Assembly (NCBI GenBank): GCA_030595485.1
Contig: JAUVDE010000002.1
Location: forward strand, 1 to 33,223
Direction of reading: 5' to 3'
Length of the DNA: 33,223 bases
DNA from: Draconibacterium sp.
Lineage (GTDB): Bacteria > Bacteroidota > Bacteroidia > Bacteroidales > Prolixibacteraceae
The notes below the pieces were generated by a model. The model had not been told where the DNA came from and made no database searches. It saw nothing but the letters and a program-made list of their open reading frames with translations. The stretch's first letter is position 1. Each line of letters starts with the position of its first letter. Shown piece after piece: positions 20,865-28,876 of this stretch. A program made the position numbers and the translations under genes.

Positions 20865-20901
20865 AAAAATGGCATCCAGAATTTAACTGGATGCCATTTT
20901 T
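20865..20901. terminator. Bidirectional rho-independent terminator between upp and the convergent reductase gene
   Basis: AAAAATGGCATCCAG-AATTTAA-CTGGATGCCATTTTT, perfect stem with A and T tracts. Confidence 0.9.
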
Positions 20902-20938
20902 CAAAAGGTAGTTCTTCTTCACAAAAGAATACCGTTCG

Positions 20939-21619
20939 TTAAAAGTAAACTTCAACATTTACATTTTCGCGGCCAAATCCTTTATCGCTTAATATCTCCA
21001 TCGAATCGAAAATCATATCACTGTTTCCACATAAATAAAAACAGGTGTCCTTATCAAACTCAGTAATCTTTAAGTAATCTGTTACACGCCCATTAAAGTC
21101 GCCATTTTTATCACGCGAAGTACAAAGCGTAAAACGCTCATCAGCATATTCTTCTCTATCGTAACCTTCCTCAACATAACGCACTCCATGAATTAAATGA
21201 TAATCTAACCCAAGATAACTTTCTACAATACTGTGAAAAGGTGCAATTCCAGTTCCACTGGCAATAAACACATGTTTATGCGAATCTTTACGTTTTTCAT
21301 CTAAACCAAACTTTCCAAAAGGCCCATGTATCTCAACCATATCACCAACTTTCAGGTGTTTCAATTTTGGTGAGAAATAGCCACCTTCAACTTCCTTAAC
21401 CAATACCTGCAGGTTCTCTCCTTTTTCGGCACTATAAATCGAGTACTCGCGACTTTGGTAGTCGCCCGAAATGGACAATGAAATGTGCTGCCCTGCCACA
21501 AATTCGAAACGGCTTTTGGGTAAAGAAAGCACAAAGGTATGCTCCGATAAATTCTTAATATCTTCTACTTTATAGTAATTGGTGTCGAGCTGCACTTCTG
21601 GCTTCATATCTATTATCAT
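20939..21619 (-). CDS. FAD-binding oxidoreductase / ferredoxin--NADP reductase-like
   Basis: 226 aa; SREYSIYSAEKGENLQVLVKEVEGGYFSPKLKHLKVGDMVEIHGPFG, VFIASGTGIAPFHSIVESY, CFYLCGNSDMIFD. Confidence 0.9.
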   Translation of the reverse strand: MIIDMKPEVQLDTNYYKVEDIKNLSEHTFVLSLPKSRFEFVAGQHISLSISGDYQSREYSIYSAEKGENLQVLVKEVEGGYFSPKLKHLKVGDMVEIHGPFGKFGLDEKRKDSHKHVFIASGTGIAPFHSIVESYLGLDYHLIHGVRYVEEGYDREEYADERFTLCTSRDKNGDFNGRVTDYLKITEFDKDTCFYLCGNSDMIFDSMEILSDKGFGRENVNVEVYF

Positions 21620-21668
21620 ACTGTATTCCTTTTATTTCGGCGCAAAAATATATTGTTTTTTACATATT

Positions 21669-21684
21669 AATACCTATTGGTATT
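21669..21684. promoter_or_regulatory. Candidate operator palindrome AATACC-TATT-GGTATT
   Basis: Perfect 6-bp arms in the divergent intergenic region, 19-34 bp upstream of a TATTTTTG -7-like motif (21643-21650, minus) for the reductase gene. Confidence 0.4.
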
Positions 21685-21823
21685 TTATTTCATCGATATT
21701 TATAGAGAATTAACCGATTTTTAACACTAATGTTCAATAACTAGCTCTAAATTTAGATAGAAATTTTCGATTACAGATTACAATTTTTTATCAACTCAAC
21801 AAAGCGACTAAAGTACTACTCAC

Positions 21824-22326
21824 ATGAAAACATTAATCACCTACGCCACTAACCACGGATGCACGGAAAAAACTGCCTTCCTATTAAATGATTTCCTCGG
21901 AGGAACAGCACAACTCATTAATTTAAAAGAAAACTCAAATCCAGATTTAACAAACTTCGATCGAATAATTATTGGTGGTTCGATTCATGCCGGACGAATT
22001 CAAAAGAACATAAAAAAGTTTTGTGAGAAACATAAAAACGAGCTTAAAAACAAGGAGTTGGGCTTATTTATTTGCTGCATGGAAGAGGGAGAAAAAGCCC
22101 AAGTTCAGTTTAACGATGCTTTCCCTGAAATACTCAGACAAAATGCGAAAGCTTCAGCTTGTTTGGGTGGAGAATTCGACTTTGAGAAAATGACAGCTTT
22201 TCAGAAAATGATTATAAAGAAAGTGACAAAATTGAACACAACACCTCAACTGTTGACCACGAAGCAATTCGGAAATTCTCGAAGAAAATGGATAAAGTTT
22301 TTAATCCGTTTTTGTTTCTTGTTTAG
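21824..22326 (+). pseudogene. Flavodoxin-domain protein (HemG-like) with apparent -1 frameshift near 22226-22233
   Basis: Start MKTLITYATNHGCTEKTAFLL...FDRIIIGGSIHAGRIQKNIKKF...FDFEKMTAFQKMIIKKVTK is flavodoxin. After the A4 tract the other frame continues IEHNTSTVDHEAIRKFSKKMDKVFNPFLFLV* (TAG 22324-22326), which fits the family C-terminus. The annotated 204 aa frame continues as a low-complexity tail. Confidence 0.75.
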
Positions 22327-22361
22327 TTCTGATAAACCCACTACTTGTAAAACATTCGTTG

Positions 22362-23075
22362 TTAGAATAACATGTAAAATGCTTTTAACAGCTCTTTATA
22401 TTGCGCAGCATAGCTTCCATCTTCATTGTAAATTATGAGCTGGTCTTTTGTAAAGGCTTTTGGGGTTTTACTGAATTCAAATAATACGCGGTTTACATTT
22501 TTTGAGACTTTGGGTTTAACTTCCATTTTACGAGTTAAAAATAATCCTATTTTACGTGCCAGTGTTTCAAATTTTCCTGCAGCTTCATTGGGTAAGATTA
22601 CGGCCAATGTACCTTCGGCACTCAATAGTTTATCTGAATAAGAAAGTAATTCAGAAAAAGGCAAAGAATCGTTATGACGGGCAAGTGTGCGATTTTTGTT
22701 TCCGGCTTTTGAAGCATTGCTAAAAAACGGAGGATTGGATACAATTAAATCAAATGTTGATGATTGCTTTTCAACGAAATCCTGTAACGAAGAATGTACT
22801 ATTTCAACTCTACCCTTCCAAGGCGAATCCGCTACATTTTGTTGGGCTTCCAACGCCGCATTTTCTTCAATCTCAATTCCCATTATTTTGGCATTTGTGC
22901 GCTGAGCCATCATTAAAGCAATTACTCCGGTTCCAGCACCAATATCTAAAACAGTATCACACCTTTTGGTATTTACCCAGCCGCCCAGCAAAACACCATC
23001 GGTACCCACTTTCATGGCCGACTTTTCTTGCTGAATAGTAAATTGTTTGAATTGGAAGTAATTATTTCTACCCAT
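22362..23075 (-). CDS. trmN6: tRNA1(Val) (adenine(37)-N6)-methyltransferase
   Basis: 237 aa; FKQFTIQQEKSAMKVGTDGVLLGGW, VLDIGAGTGVIALMMAQR, FDLIVSNPPFF. Confidence 0.93.
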   Translation of the reverse strand: MGRNNYFQFKQFTIQQEKSAMKVGTDGVLLGGWVNTKRCDTVLDIGAGTGVIALMMAQRTNAKIMGIEIEENAALEAQQNVADSPWKGRVEIVHSSLQDFVEKQSSTFDLIVSNPPFFSNASKAGNKNRTLARHNDSLPFSELLSYSDKLLSAEGTLAVILPNEAAGKFETLARKIGLFLTRKMEVKPKVSKNVNRVLFEFSKTPKAFTKDQLIIYNEDGSYAAQYKELLKAFYMLF

Positions 23076-23101
23076 AGTAATATTAGCAAAGATGCGAAGA
23101 T

Positions 23102-23371
23102 TTAGAATTTTTCAAAAACACCCAACCCGAATAATGCAAAGTCGTATTTTACAGGGTCGTTTTTATCGAATTTACGAAGTGCTTCAGTTATTTCCTCAAC
23201 AGCTTTCCAATCGCTCGATTTACGTGTTAACAAGCCTAGTTTTCGCCCCACATTACCTGTGTGCACATCAAGCGGTAACATTAACGCTGAACTTGGGATT
23301 CCATTCCACAAGCCAAAATCAACGCCTCTTTTATCGTTTCGCACCAACCACCTCAAATACATGTTCAGTCG
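23102..23371 (-). pseudogene. TIGR02757-family (DUF2400) protein, C-terminal remnant
   Basis: LNMYLRWLVRNDKRGVDFGLWNGIPSSALMLPLDVHTGNVGRKLGLL...DPVKYDFALFGLGVFEKF aligns to only the last ~87 aa of the complete homologue at 23438-24196 (about 60% identity by eye). Confidence 0.85.
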
Positions 23372-23437
23372 GGTAATTATGGTAGTTGTTTGAATCATTC
23401 CTAATTTTCTTATTTTTAGAGCATTAAATATAGTCTT

Positions 23438-24196
23438 ATGGAAATTGATTTAAAAGAATTTCTTGATGAAAAGGTGAAGCAATATAATACACCCGATTTT
23501 ATTGAACTTGATCCCGTTCAGATACCTCATATGTATTCATTAAAAGAAGATATTGAAATATCCGGTTTCTTAACAGCGACAATTTCTTGGGGAAATCGCA
23601 AAATGATTATTCGGAATGCTAAACGTTTGATGGAATTAATGGGTAATTCTCCTTATGATTTTATTCTCAACCATAAGGATAAACACTTACAGAAAATGGA
23701 TGGTTTTGTCCACCGAACCTTTAATTTTACAGACTTGATTACTTTTATTGATGCATTGAAACATATATATATAAAAGAGGATGGATTGGAAGGTATTTTT
23801 AACAAGCACAAAACTTCAGAATCCCTACAACCAGCAATCCACCATCTTAGGGAAGAGTTCTTTTCAATACCACACCTTGTTCGTACAAAAAAGCATTTAC
23901 CAGATCCTTTAAAAGGTTCTGCGGCAAAAAAAATAAATATGTATTTAAGATGGATGATTCGTGACGACAAATGTGGGGTCGATTTTGGTTTATGGAAAGA
24001 AATATCACCTTCTATTTTGTCCTGCCCACTTGATGTACATTCTGGGCGTATCGCGAGAAGGTTTGGCTTGCTGAAACGAAAACAAGATGATGCAAAATCA
24101 GTAAAAGAATTAGATAATTCACTAAGGTTATTGGATGAAAAAGATCCGGTGAAATATGACTTTGCTTTATTTGGAATTGGAGTTCACGAAAAATGA
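23438..24196 (+). CDS. TIGR02757 family protein (DUF2400), full length
   Basis: 252 aa; EISGFLTATISWGNRKMIIRNAKRLMELMGNSPYDFI, NMYLRWMIRDDKCGVDFGLW, PLDVHSGRIARRFGLL, DPVKYDFALFGIGVHEK. Confidence 0.9.
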   Translation: MEIDLKEFLDEKVKQYNTPDFIELDPVQIPHMYSLKEDIEISGFLTATISWGNRKMIIRNAKRLMELMGNSPYDFILNHKDKHLQKMDGFVHRTFNFTDLITFIDALKHIYIKEDGLEGIFNKHKTSESLQPAIHHLREEFFSIPHLVRTKKHLPDPLKGSAAKKINMYLRWMIRDDKCGVDFGLWKEISPSILSCPLDVHSGRIARRFGLLKRKQDDAKSVKELDNSLRLLDEKDPVKYDFALFGIGVHEK

Positions 24197-24232
24197 TAAT
24201 TCACCATCTAAAAAATTGGTGCATTGATTGTT

Positions 24233-24265
24233 TAAAAAAAGATGCTACCCACTTGGGATAGCATC
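24233..24265 (-). terminator. Rho-independent terminator reading on the minus strand
   Basis: Minus strand: GATGCTATCCC-AAGT-GGGTAGCATC followed by TTTTTTT; lies just 3' of the ThiF-like remnant. Confidence 0.75.
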
Positions 24266-24281
24266 TAATTTAAATTTGTTA

Positions 24282-24500
24282 CTAAAGACCCATAATACCA
24301 ATGAATGGTTTCCGATCTCCTATACCAACTGATTTTACAAGGTATTTATCGGGTTCACCATCTGCTTCGAATCAAAATAAATTATCGGAAATACCAACTC
24401 TTACAATTGCATTTACATTTTCGTCACAAGACTTAAATGGATCAATTTTGTTTAAGAATTCGTTTACTGCCATCGAAGAAAGTTGCATATCCATTCCGCT
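24282..24500 (-). pseudogene. C-terminal remnant of a ThiF/E1-like adenylyltransferase, with in-frame stop
   Basis: Minus frame reads SGMDMQLSSMAVNEFLNKIDPFKSCDENVNAIVRVGISDNLF*FEADGEPDKYLVKSVGIGDRKPFIGIMGL*. The pattern (MQxSSxAVNEFLxRxxPF..., xGEPxxxLxKxVGxGDxKP) resembles the C-terminal region of ThiF-family proteins of bacterial ubiquitin-like operons. Recognised from memory, not searched. Confidence 0.5.
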
Positions 24501-24633
24501 TTAACTCTCTGTAGATAGATGAGCGATGGATATTAAGCTGTTTTGCAATAAATGAAGCTTTATGCCCTGCTTTTAATAATGCTTCTATTTTAATCCTTTG
24601 CTCTACAGTAATATGACTATAATAGAAAATCAA
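24496..24633 (-). pseudogene. IS30-family transposase N-terminal HTH fragment
   Basis: ITVEQRIKIEALLKAGHKASFIAKQLNIHRSSIYRELKRN is the IS30-type HTH (HTH_38). Similarity ends at ELKRN (~24496) and no DDE domain follows. Confidence 0.75.
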
Positions 24634-24793
24634 CTTTTCCGATTTTGGAATGAATGGCTTTATGCCGTAGTCTTTTGCAACCCGCAGGGCATGTCTGGTT
24701 TAAATTTAAAATTCTTTGTTGAAGATTTTGGGAAACACCTATCTTAATTTTCTCAGAATGAATTCAAACTAACTGTAATAAATAAGAATTTAT

Positions 24794-24814
24794 TTGACAC
24801 CAAACTTGACACCA
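24794..24814. repeat. Short direct repeat TTGACACCA x2 (12-bp period)
   Basis: TTGACACCA at 24794-24802 and 24806-24814, just beyond the tRNA-Gln terminator. Confidence 0.45.
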
Positions 24815-24820
24815 CCCAAT

Positions 24821-24857
24821 AAAAAAAGCTCTGTAAACATTATGTTTTCAGAGCTTT
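24821..24857 (-). terminator. Terminator downstream of tRNA-Gln
   Basis: Minus strand AAAAAGCTCTGAAAACATAATGTTTACAGAGCTTTTTTT, stem with one mismatch and T-tract. Confidence 0.8.
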
Positions 24858-24870
24858 TTGAAGTTAAAAG

Positions 24871-24943
24871 TTGTCCCGCCAGGGCTCGAACCTGGACTCT
24901 TCTGTACCAAAAACAGACGTGTTGCCAATTACACCACAGGACA
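24871..24943 (-). tRNA. tRNA-Gln (anticodon TTG)
   Basis: Minus strand TGTCCTG-TG-GTGTAATTGGCAACAC-G-TCTGT-TTTTGGT-ACAGA-AGAGT-CCAGGTTCGAGCCCTGG-CGGGACA-A folds as a cloverleaf; anticodon loop TTTTGGT. Confidence 0.95.
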
Positions 24944-25156
24944 ATCATTATTTGTCTTTTCGTTAAAGACGGTGCAAAAGTATAAAAAATATTTATTCTG
25001 CAAATAGTGGAATAAAATATTTTCAAGTTTTTCTATAATTTCACCTGTTCAAACTAGCTCATTTGTTCTGAGAACATCTGCTATACCTCATAAATTTTAA
25101 TCTTTCTCAAATATGTATTTTACTATTTCAATATTAGTCATTCATGAGTAAAACCT

Positions 25157-25164
25157 TATATTTG
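25157..25164 (+). promoter_or_regulatory. Candidate -7 element TATATTTG for the DUF2723 gene
   Basis: Matches the TAnnTTTG Bacteroidetes consensus, 22 nt before the start codon; -33 box is weak. Confidence 0.4.
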
Positions 25165-25186
25165 CCTCTGTTCTAAAAAATCAATC

Positions 25187-28100
25187 ATGCAACACACCAA
25201 ATTAATTAATAATATTCTTGGCTGGCTGGTATTTACAGTCGCTTCAATTACATACTTTTTAACGCTCGAACCAACGGTTAGCTGGTGGGATTGTGGTGAA
25301 TTTATTACCAGTGCTTTCAAATTTGAGGTTGGTCACCCTCCAGGTGCTCCTACTTTTATGATTTTAGGACGAATTTTCACGCTGTTTGCTCCCGATGCTA
25401 GCAAAGCTGCTGTTATGGTAAATTCGCTTTCGGCAATAGCCAGCGCAGCTACGGTAATGATTTTATACTGGAGTATTGTACATCTAGCTAAAAAACTATT
25501 TCCTTCCGAAAAATTAGCTACAGGCGAACAAATTGCAGTTTGGGGAAGTGGTTTGGTTGGTGCTTTGGCATTTACCTTTACCGATTCGTTTTGGTTTTCG
25601 GCCGTTGAAGGTGAAGTTTATGCGCTGTCGTCGTTTTTTACAGCCATTGTTTTTTGGGCAATTTTAAAATGGGAAGATGTTGCCAACCAAAAACACGCAA
25701 ACCGTTGGTTGGTGCTTATTGCCTACCTTGTTGGTTTGTCAATTGGTGTTCACTTGCTTAACTTACTTGCTATCCCTGCAATCGGATTGGTTTATTACTT
25801 CAAAAAATATGAGTTTTCGTGGAAAGGAGTGATTTATGCTTTGGCTGCATCTATGGGTATTTTGCTGGGTATTCAGTATGGAATTATCCCTTGGGTACCG
25901 AAAATAGCCTTTGTTTTCGACCGCATTTTTGTAAATAGTTTTGGACTCCCCTTTAACTCAGGTATTTTATTTATGGCAGCCTTAATTATTGCAGGAGCAG
26001 TTTGGGCGCTTAATTATACCCGCAAAAAGAATAAGGTAGTTTGGAATACTGCCGTTACCATGGTGGTTGTTATTTTAATTGGCTATTCATCGTTTGCGCT
26101 TATTGTAATTCGTGCATCGGCAAATCCGCCAATGAACCAAAACCACCCTGACAATGCATTTGCACTGGTACGGTACCTAAACCGTGAGCAATATGGCAAC
26201 CGCCCCTTGGTTAAAGGCCAGTATTACAATGCCCCCAGAACAGGCACAAAAGATTTAAAAGATCAATACAATAGAGTTGATGAAAAATATAAAGTAACAG
26301 GAGCAATGCCCGGCGGTTCAGTGTACGATCCAAAATTGGAAACCGTTTTTCCACGAATGTATAGCGACAAAGCCAACCATGTACGCACCTATAAAGAGTG
26401 GGGAAAGATTAAAGGAAACTCTGTTCGAGTTCGCGAACGTGGAGAGGTGAAAATCATTCAAAAACCAACTTTTGGCGAGAACCTTCGCTTTTTCTTTACC
26501 TACCAGATCGGCCATTTGTACATGCGCTATTTTATGTGGAATTTTGTGGGTCGTCAAAATGACTTACAAGGCCACGGAGGATTTGCCAATGGAAACTGGG
26601 TTAGTGGAATTGATTTTCTCGACGAGGGTAAAGTTGGTCCACGTGATAATATGCCCGATTTTATGAAAAACGATAAAAGCCGAAATGTCTATTACTTTTT
26701 ACCGCTTATATTTGGACTAGTCGGTATGTTCTACCAATACAATCAGGGTAAAAAAGGGAAAGAAACCTTTGCGGTAACCATGATGTTATTTGTGCTAACA
26801 GGGATAGCAATTGTGGTTTATCTGAACCAAACACCCTATCAGCCGCGTGAGCGAGATTATGCCTACGCTGGTTCATTCTACGCTTTTGCAATTTGGATTG
26901 GGCTGGCCGTTCCTGCCTTCTATTCGCTAATCAATAAAGTATTAAAGGGAGCACCCGGAGCCGTTTTGGCTACCCTTGTTTCAATTGTTTTAGTTCCAGG
27001 GGTATTGGCTGCTGAAAACTGGGATGACCACGATCGATCGGGTAAATACATGACCCGCGATTATGCCATAAACTACCTTGAATCGTGTGCGCCAAATGCC
27101 ATTTTATTTACCTATGGCGATAACGATACTTTCCCGCTATGGTATGTGCAAGAAGTTGAAGGTGTACGCCCCGACATTCGAATTGTAAACATTAGCTACC
27201 TGGGTATGGATTGGTACATTGCCCAGCAACAGTATAAAACAAACGAAGCCGACCCAATTCCATTTACTTTTACAAAAGATAAATATTACATGGGACGAAT
27301 GGATGCTGTACTATTTCAGGACAGAATTAAAGGTTCAGTTGAACTGAGCCAGGCCATGGAATTTTTAGGTAGCGATGATGTGCGTACCAAAGTAAAGGTT
27401 ACCAGCGGCCAGATGTTGGATTTCCTTCCTTCGCGCGATTTCCACATTACGGTTGACAAGAAAAAAGCCCTTGAAAGCGGAACCGTTAAACCGGAAAATG
27501 AAGAACTTATTGCTGACAAAGTTGATTTTAAGATAAGTAAAAACATGATTACCAAAAGTGAAATGGCTTTGCTTAATTTAATTGCAGCAAATAACTGGGA
27601 GCGCCCGGTTTACATCGATCATAGTTTGATTTATACGGGTAATGTTCATTTCCTCGATTGGTTACAATACGAAGGTTTGGCTTATCGTTTTGTACCCATT
27701 AAAACAGCAAAAAAAGGAGCAATGGCAGGACGCATTGACACCGATATTCTATACGATAACGTAATGAATAAATTTACATGGGGAAATGTAAACGATCCTG
27801 ATATTCATATGGATGAATACAACCGTAAACAACTTAGCATTATGCAGGCTCGTTTAATGTTTTCGCGTTTGGCTCAAGCTCTCATTACTGAAAGTATTCG
27901 CGAAAAAGACGACAGTAAGAAAGAAAAAGCAATTGCGGTAGTTGATAAGATGTTTGAATTGTTCCCGAACGAGAAAGTTCCTTTAAGCTACGATTCGTTC
28001 CAGGGAATTGAGCAATATTACCGCGCCGGGGCTAATGAAAAAGCCAACGAACTTATTCGAGTAATGGCCAAAAACACGCTAGGTCTTTTAGAATACTATA

Positions 28101-28276
28101 CAACATTACCCAATAAGTTTGCGTCGACAGTTGAAAACGAGCGAAATCGTCAAATGTCTTCCTTGCGTAACATGGTAATTTTAACGCGTAATTTTAAGCA
28201 AAAAGAATTAAGTAAAGAATTAGACGATCAGATGCAGGTATTGATTCAGAAGTTATCGCCAAAAGCAGCTTCTTAA
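25187..28276 (+). CDS. DUF2723 domain-containing multi-pass membrane protein (putative protein O-mannosyltransferase-like)
   Basis: 1029 aa; TYFLTLEPTVSWWDCGEFITSAFKFEVGHPPGAPTFMILGR, NQTPYQPRERDYAYAGSFYAFAIWIG, LFTYGDNDTFPLWYVQEVEGVRPDIRIVNISYL. Confidence 0.92.
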   Translation: MQHTKLINNILGWLVFTVASITYFLTLEPTVSWWDCGEFITSAFKFEVGHPPGAPTFMILGRIFTLFAPDASKAAVMVNSLSAIASAATVMILYWSIVHLAKKLFPSEKLATGEQIAVWGSGLVGALAFTFTDSFWFSAVEGEVYALSSFFTAIVFWAILKWEDVANQKHANRWLVLIAYLVGLSIGVHLLNLLAIPAIGLVYYFKKYEFSWKGVIYALAASMGILLGIQYGIIPWVPKIAFVFDRIFVNSFGLPFNSGILFMAALIIAGAVWALNYTRKKNKVVWNTAVTMVVVILIGYSSFALIVIRASANPPMNQNHPDNAFALVRYLNREQYGNRPLVKGQYYNAPRTGTKDLKDQYNRVDEKYKVTGAMPGGSVYDPKLETVFPRMYSDKANHVRTYKEWGKIKGNSVRVRERGEVKIIQKPTFGENLRFFFTYQIGHLYMRYFMWNFVGRQNDLQGHGGFANGNWVSGIDFLDEGKVGPRDNMPDFMKNDKSRNVYYFLPLIFGLVGMFYQYNQGKKGKETFAVTMMLFVLTGIAIVVYLNQTPYQPRERDYAYAGSFYAFAIWIGLAVPAFYSLINKVLKGAPGAVLATLVSIVLVPGVLAAENWDDHDRSGKYMTRDYAINYLESCAPNAILFTYGDNDTFPLWYVQEVEGVRPDIRIVNISYLGMDWYIAQQQYKTNEADPIPFTFTKDKYYMGRMDAVLFQDRIKGSVELSQAMEFLGSDDVRTKVKVTSGQMLDFLPSRDFHITVDKKKALESGTVKPENEELIADKVDFKISKNMITKSEMALLNLIAANNWERPVYIDHSLIYTGNVHFLDWLQYEGLAYRFVPIKTAKKGAMAGRIDTDILYDNVMNKFTWGNVNDPDIHMDEYNRKQLSIMQARLMFSRLAQALITESIREKDDSKKEKAIAVVDKMFELFPNEKVPLSYDSFQGIEQYYRAGANEKANELIRVMAKNTLGLLEYYTTLPNKFASTVENERNRQMSSLRNMVILTRNFKQKELSKELDDQMQVLIQKLSPKAAS

Positions 28277-28286
28277 ACACATGACT

Positions 28287-28811
28287 TTATTGAATTTGTT
28301 TTCGAAGTTTCGTTGCAAGTTTTCTACCCCTCGAGCGAATTCCTGCAGTGGGGTTTTGCTCTAATTCGTGCTCAATAATTTGCAAGACTTCAGACTTTAA
28401 TTCAGGTTCTTTTTCCGAAATATTAAAAAGAATTTGCATGGCATGCACACGCACGGCCACAGCTTCTTTTTCTGAAGTAAAGGCATTAATACAGTAGTCG
28501 AAAAGAAATCCAAAGAACTCTTCGTTAATTGAATTCATGCTAATTAGCTTCAACCAATGGCGGCGTTTGCTAGCGTTACTTTCAGTTTTAAGTTTCTCGA
28601 TTATAGCTGGCAAATAAGGAAATAATAACTCCGGACTTTGGTCATGAATTTTATCCACAAGATAAGCAGCACGCCAGCTTCTTTGCTTCGGATGATTCAA
28701 CGCCAACGATATTAATACATCAAAACCTTTTGGATTCTCGATTAGCTGCTTGCTAACAAGCTCTATATTTTCCCACGAATCAAGTATATCGTAAAGTTCG
28801 TTTTCAGTCAT
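28287..28811 (-). CDS. Hypothetical HEAT-like repeat protein
   Basis: 174 aa alpha-helical ORF (LNHPKQRSWRAAYLVDKI..., AVRVHAMQILFNISEKEPELKSEVLQIIEHEL). Confidence 0.7.
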   Translation of the reverse strand: MTENELYDILDSWENIELVSKQLIENPKGFDVLISLALNHPKQRSWRAAYLVDKIHDQSPELLFPYLPAIIEKLKTESNASKRRHWLKLISMNSINEEFFGFLFDYCINAFTSEKEAVAVRVHAMQILFNISEKEPELKSEVLQIIEHELEQNPTAGIRSRGRKLATKLRKQIQ

Positions 28812-28876
28812 TGCCTATCTTTTAAAACAAATATAAAACAATCGTATAAATCTAAAGTTTCTTTTATTTTTAAACC

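Noticed and set aside
24301-24504. Plus-strand 67 aa ORF
   Set aside because: Antisense to the ThiF-like relic; no recognisable protein features.
24790-25026. ORFs overlapping tRNA-Gln on both strands (63 and 78 aa)
   Set aside because: They translate the tRNA gene and its terminator; typical spurious ORFs.
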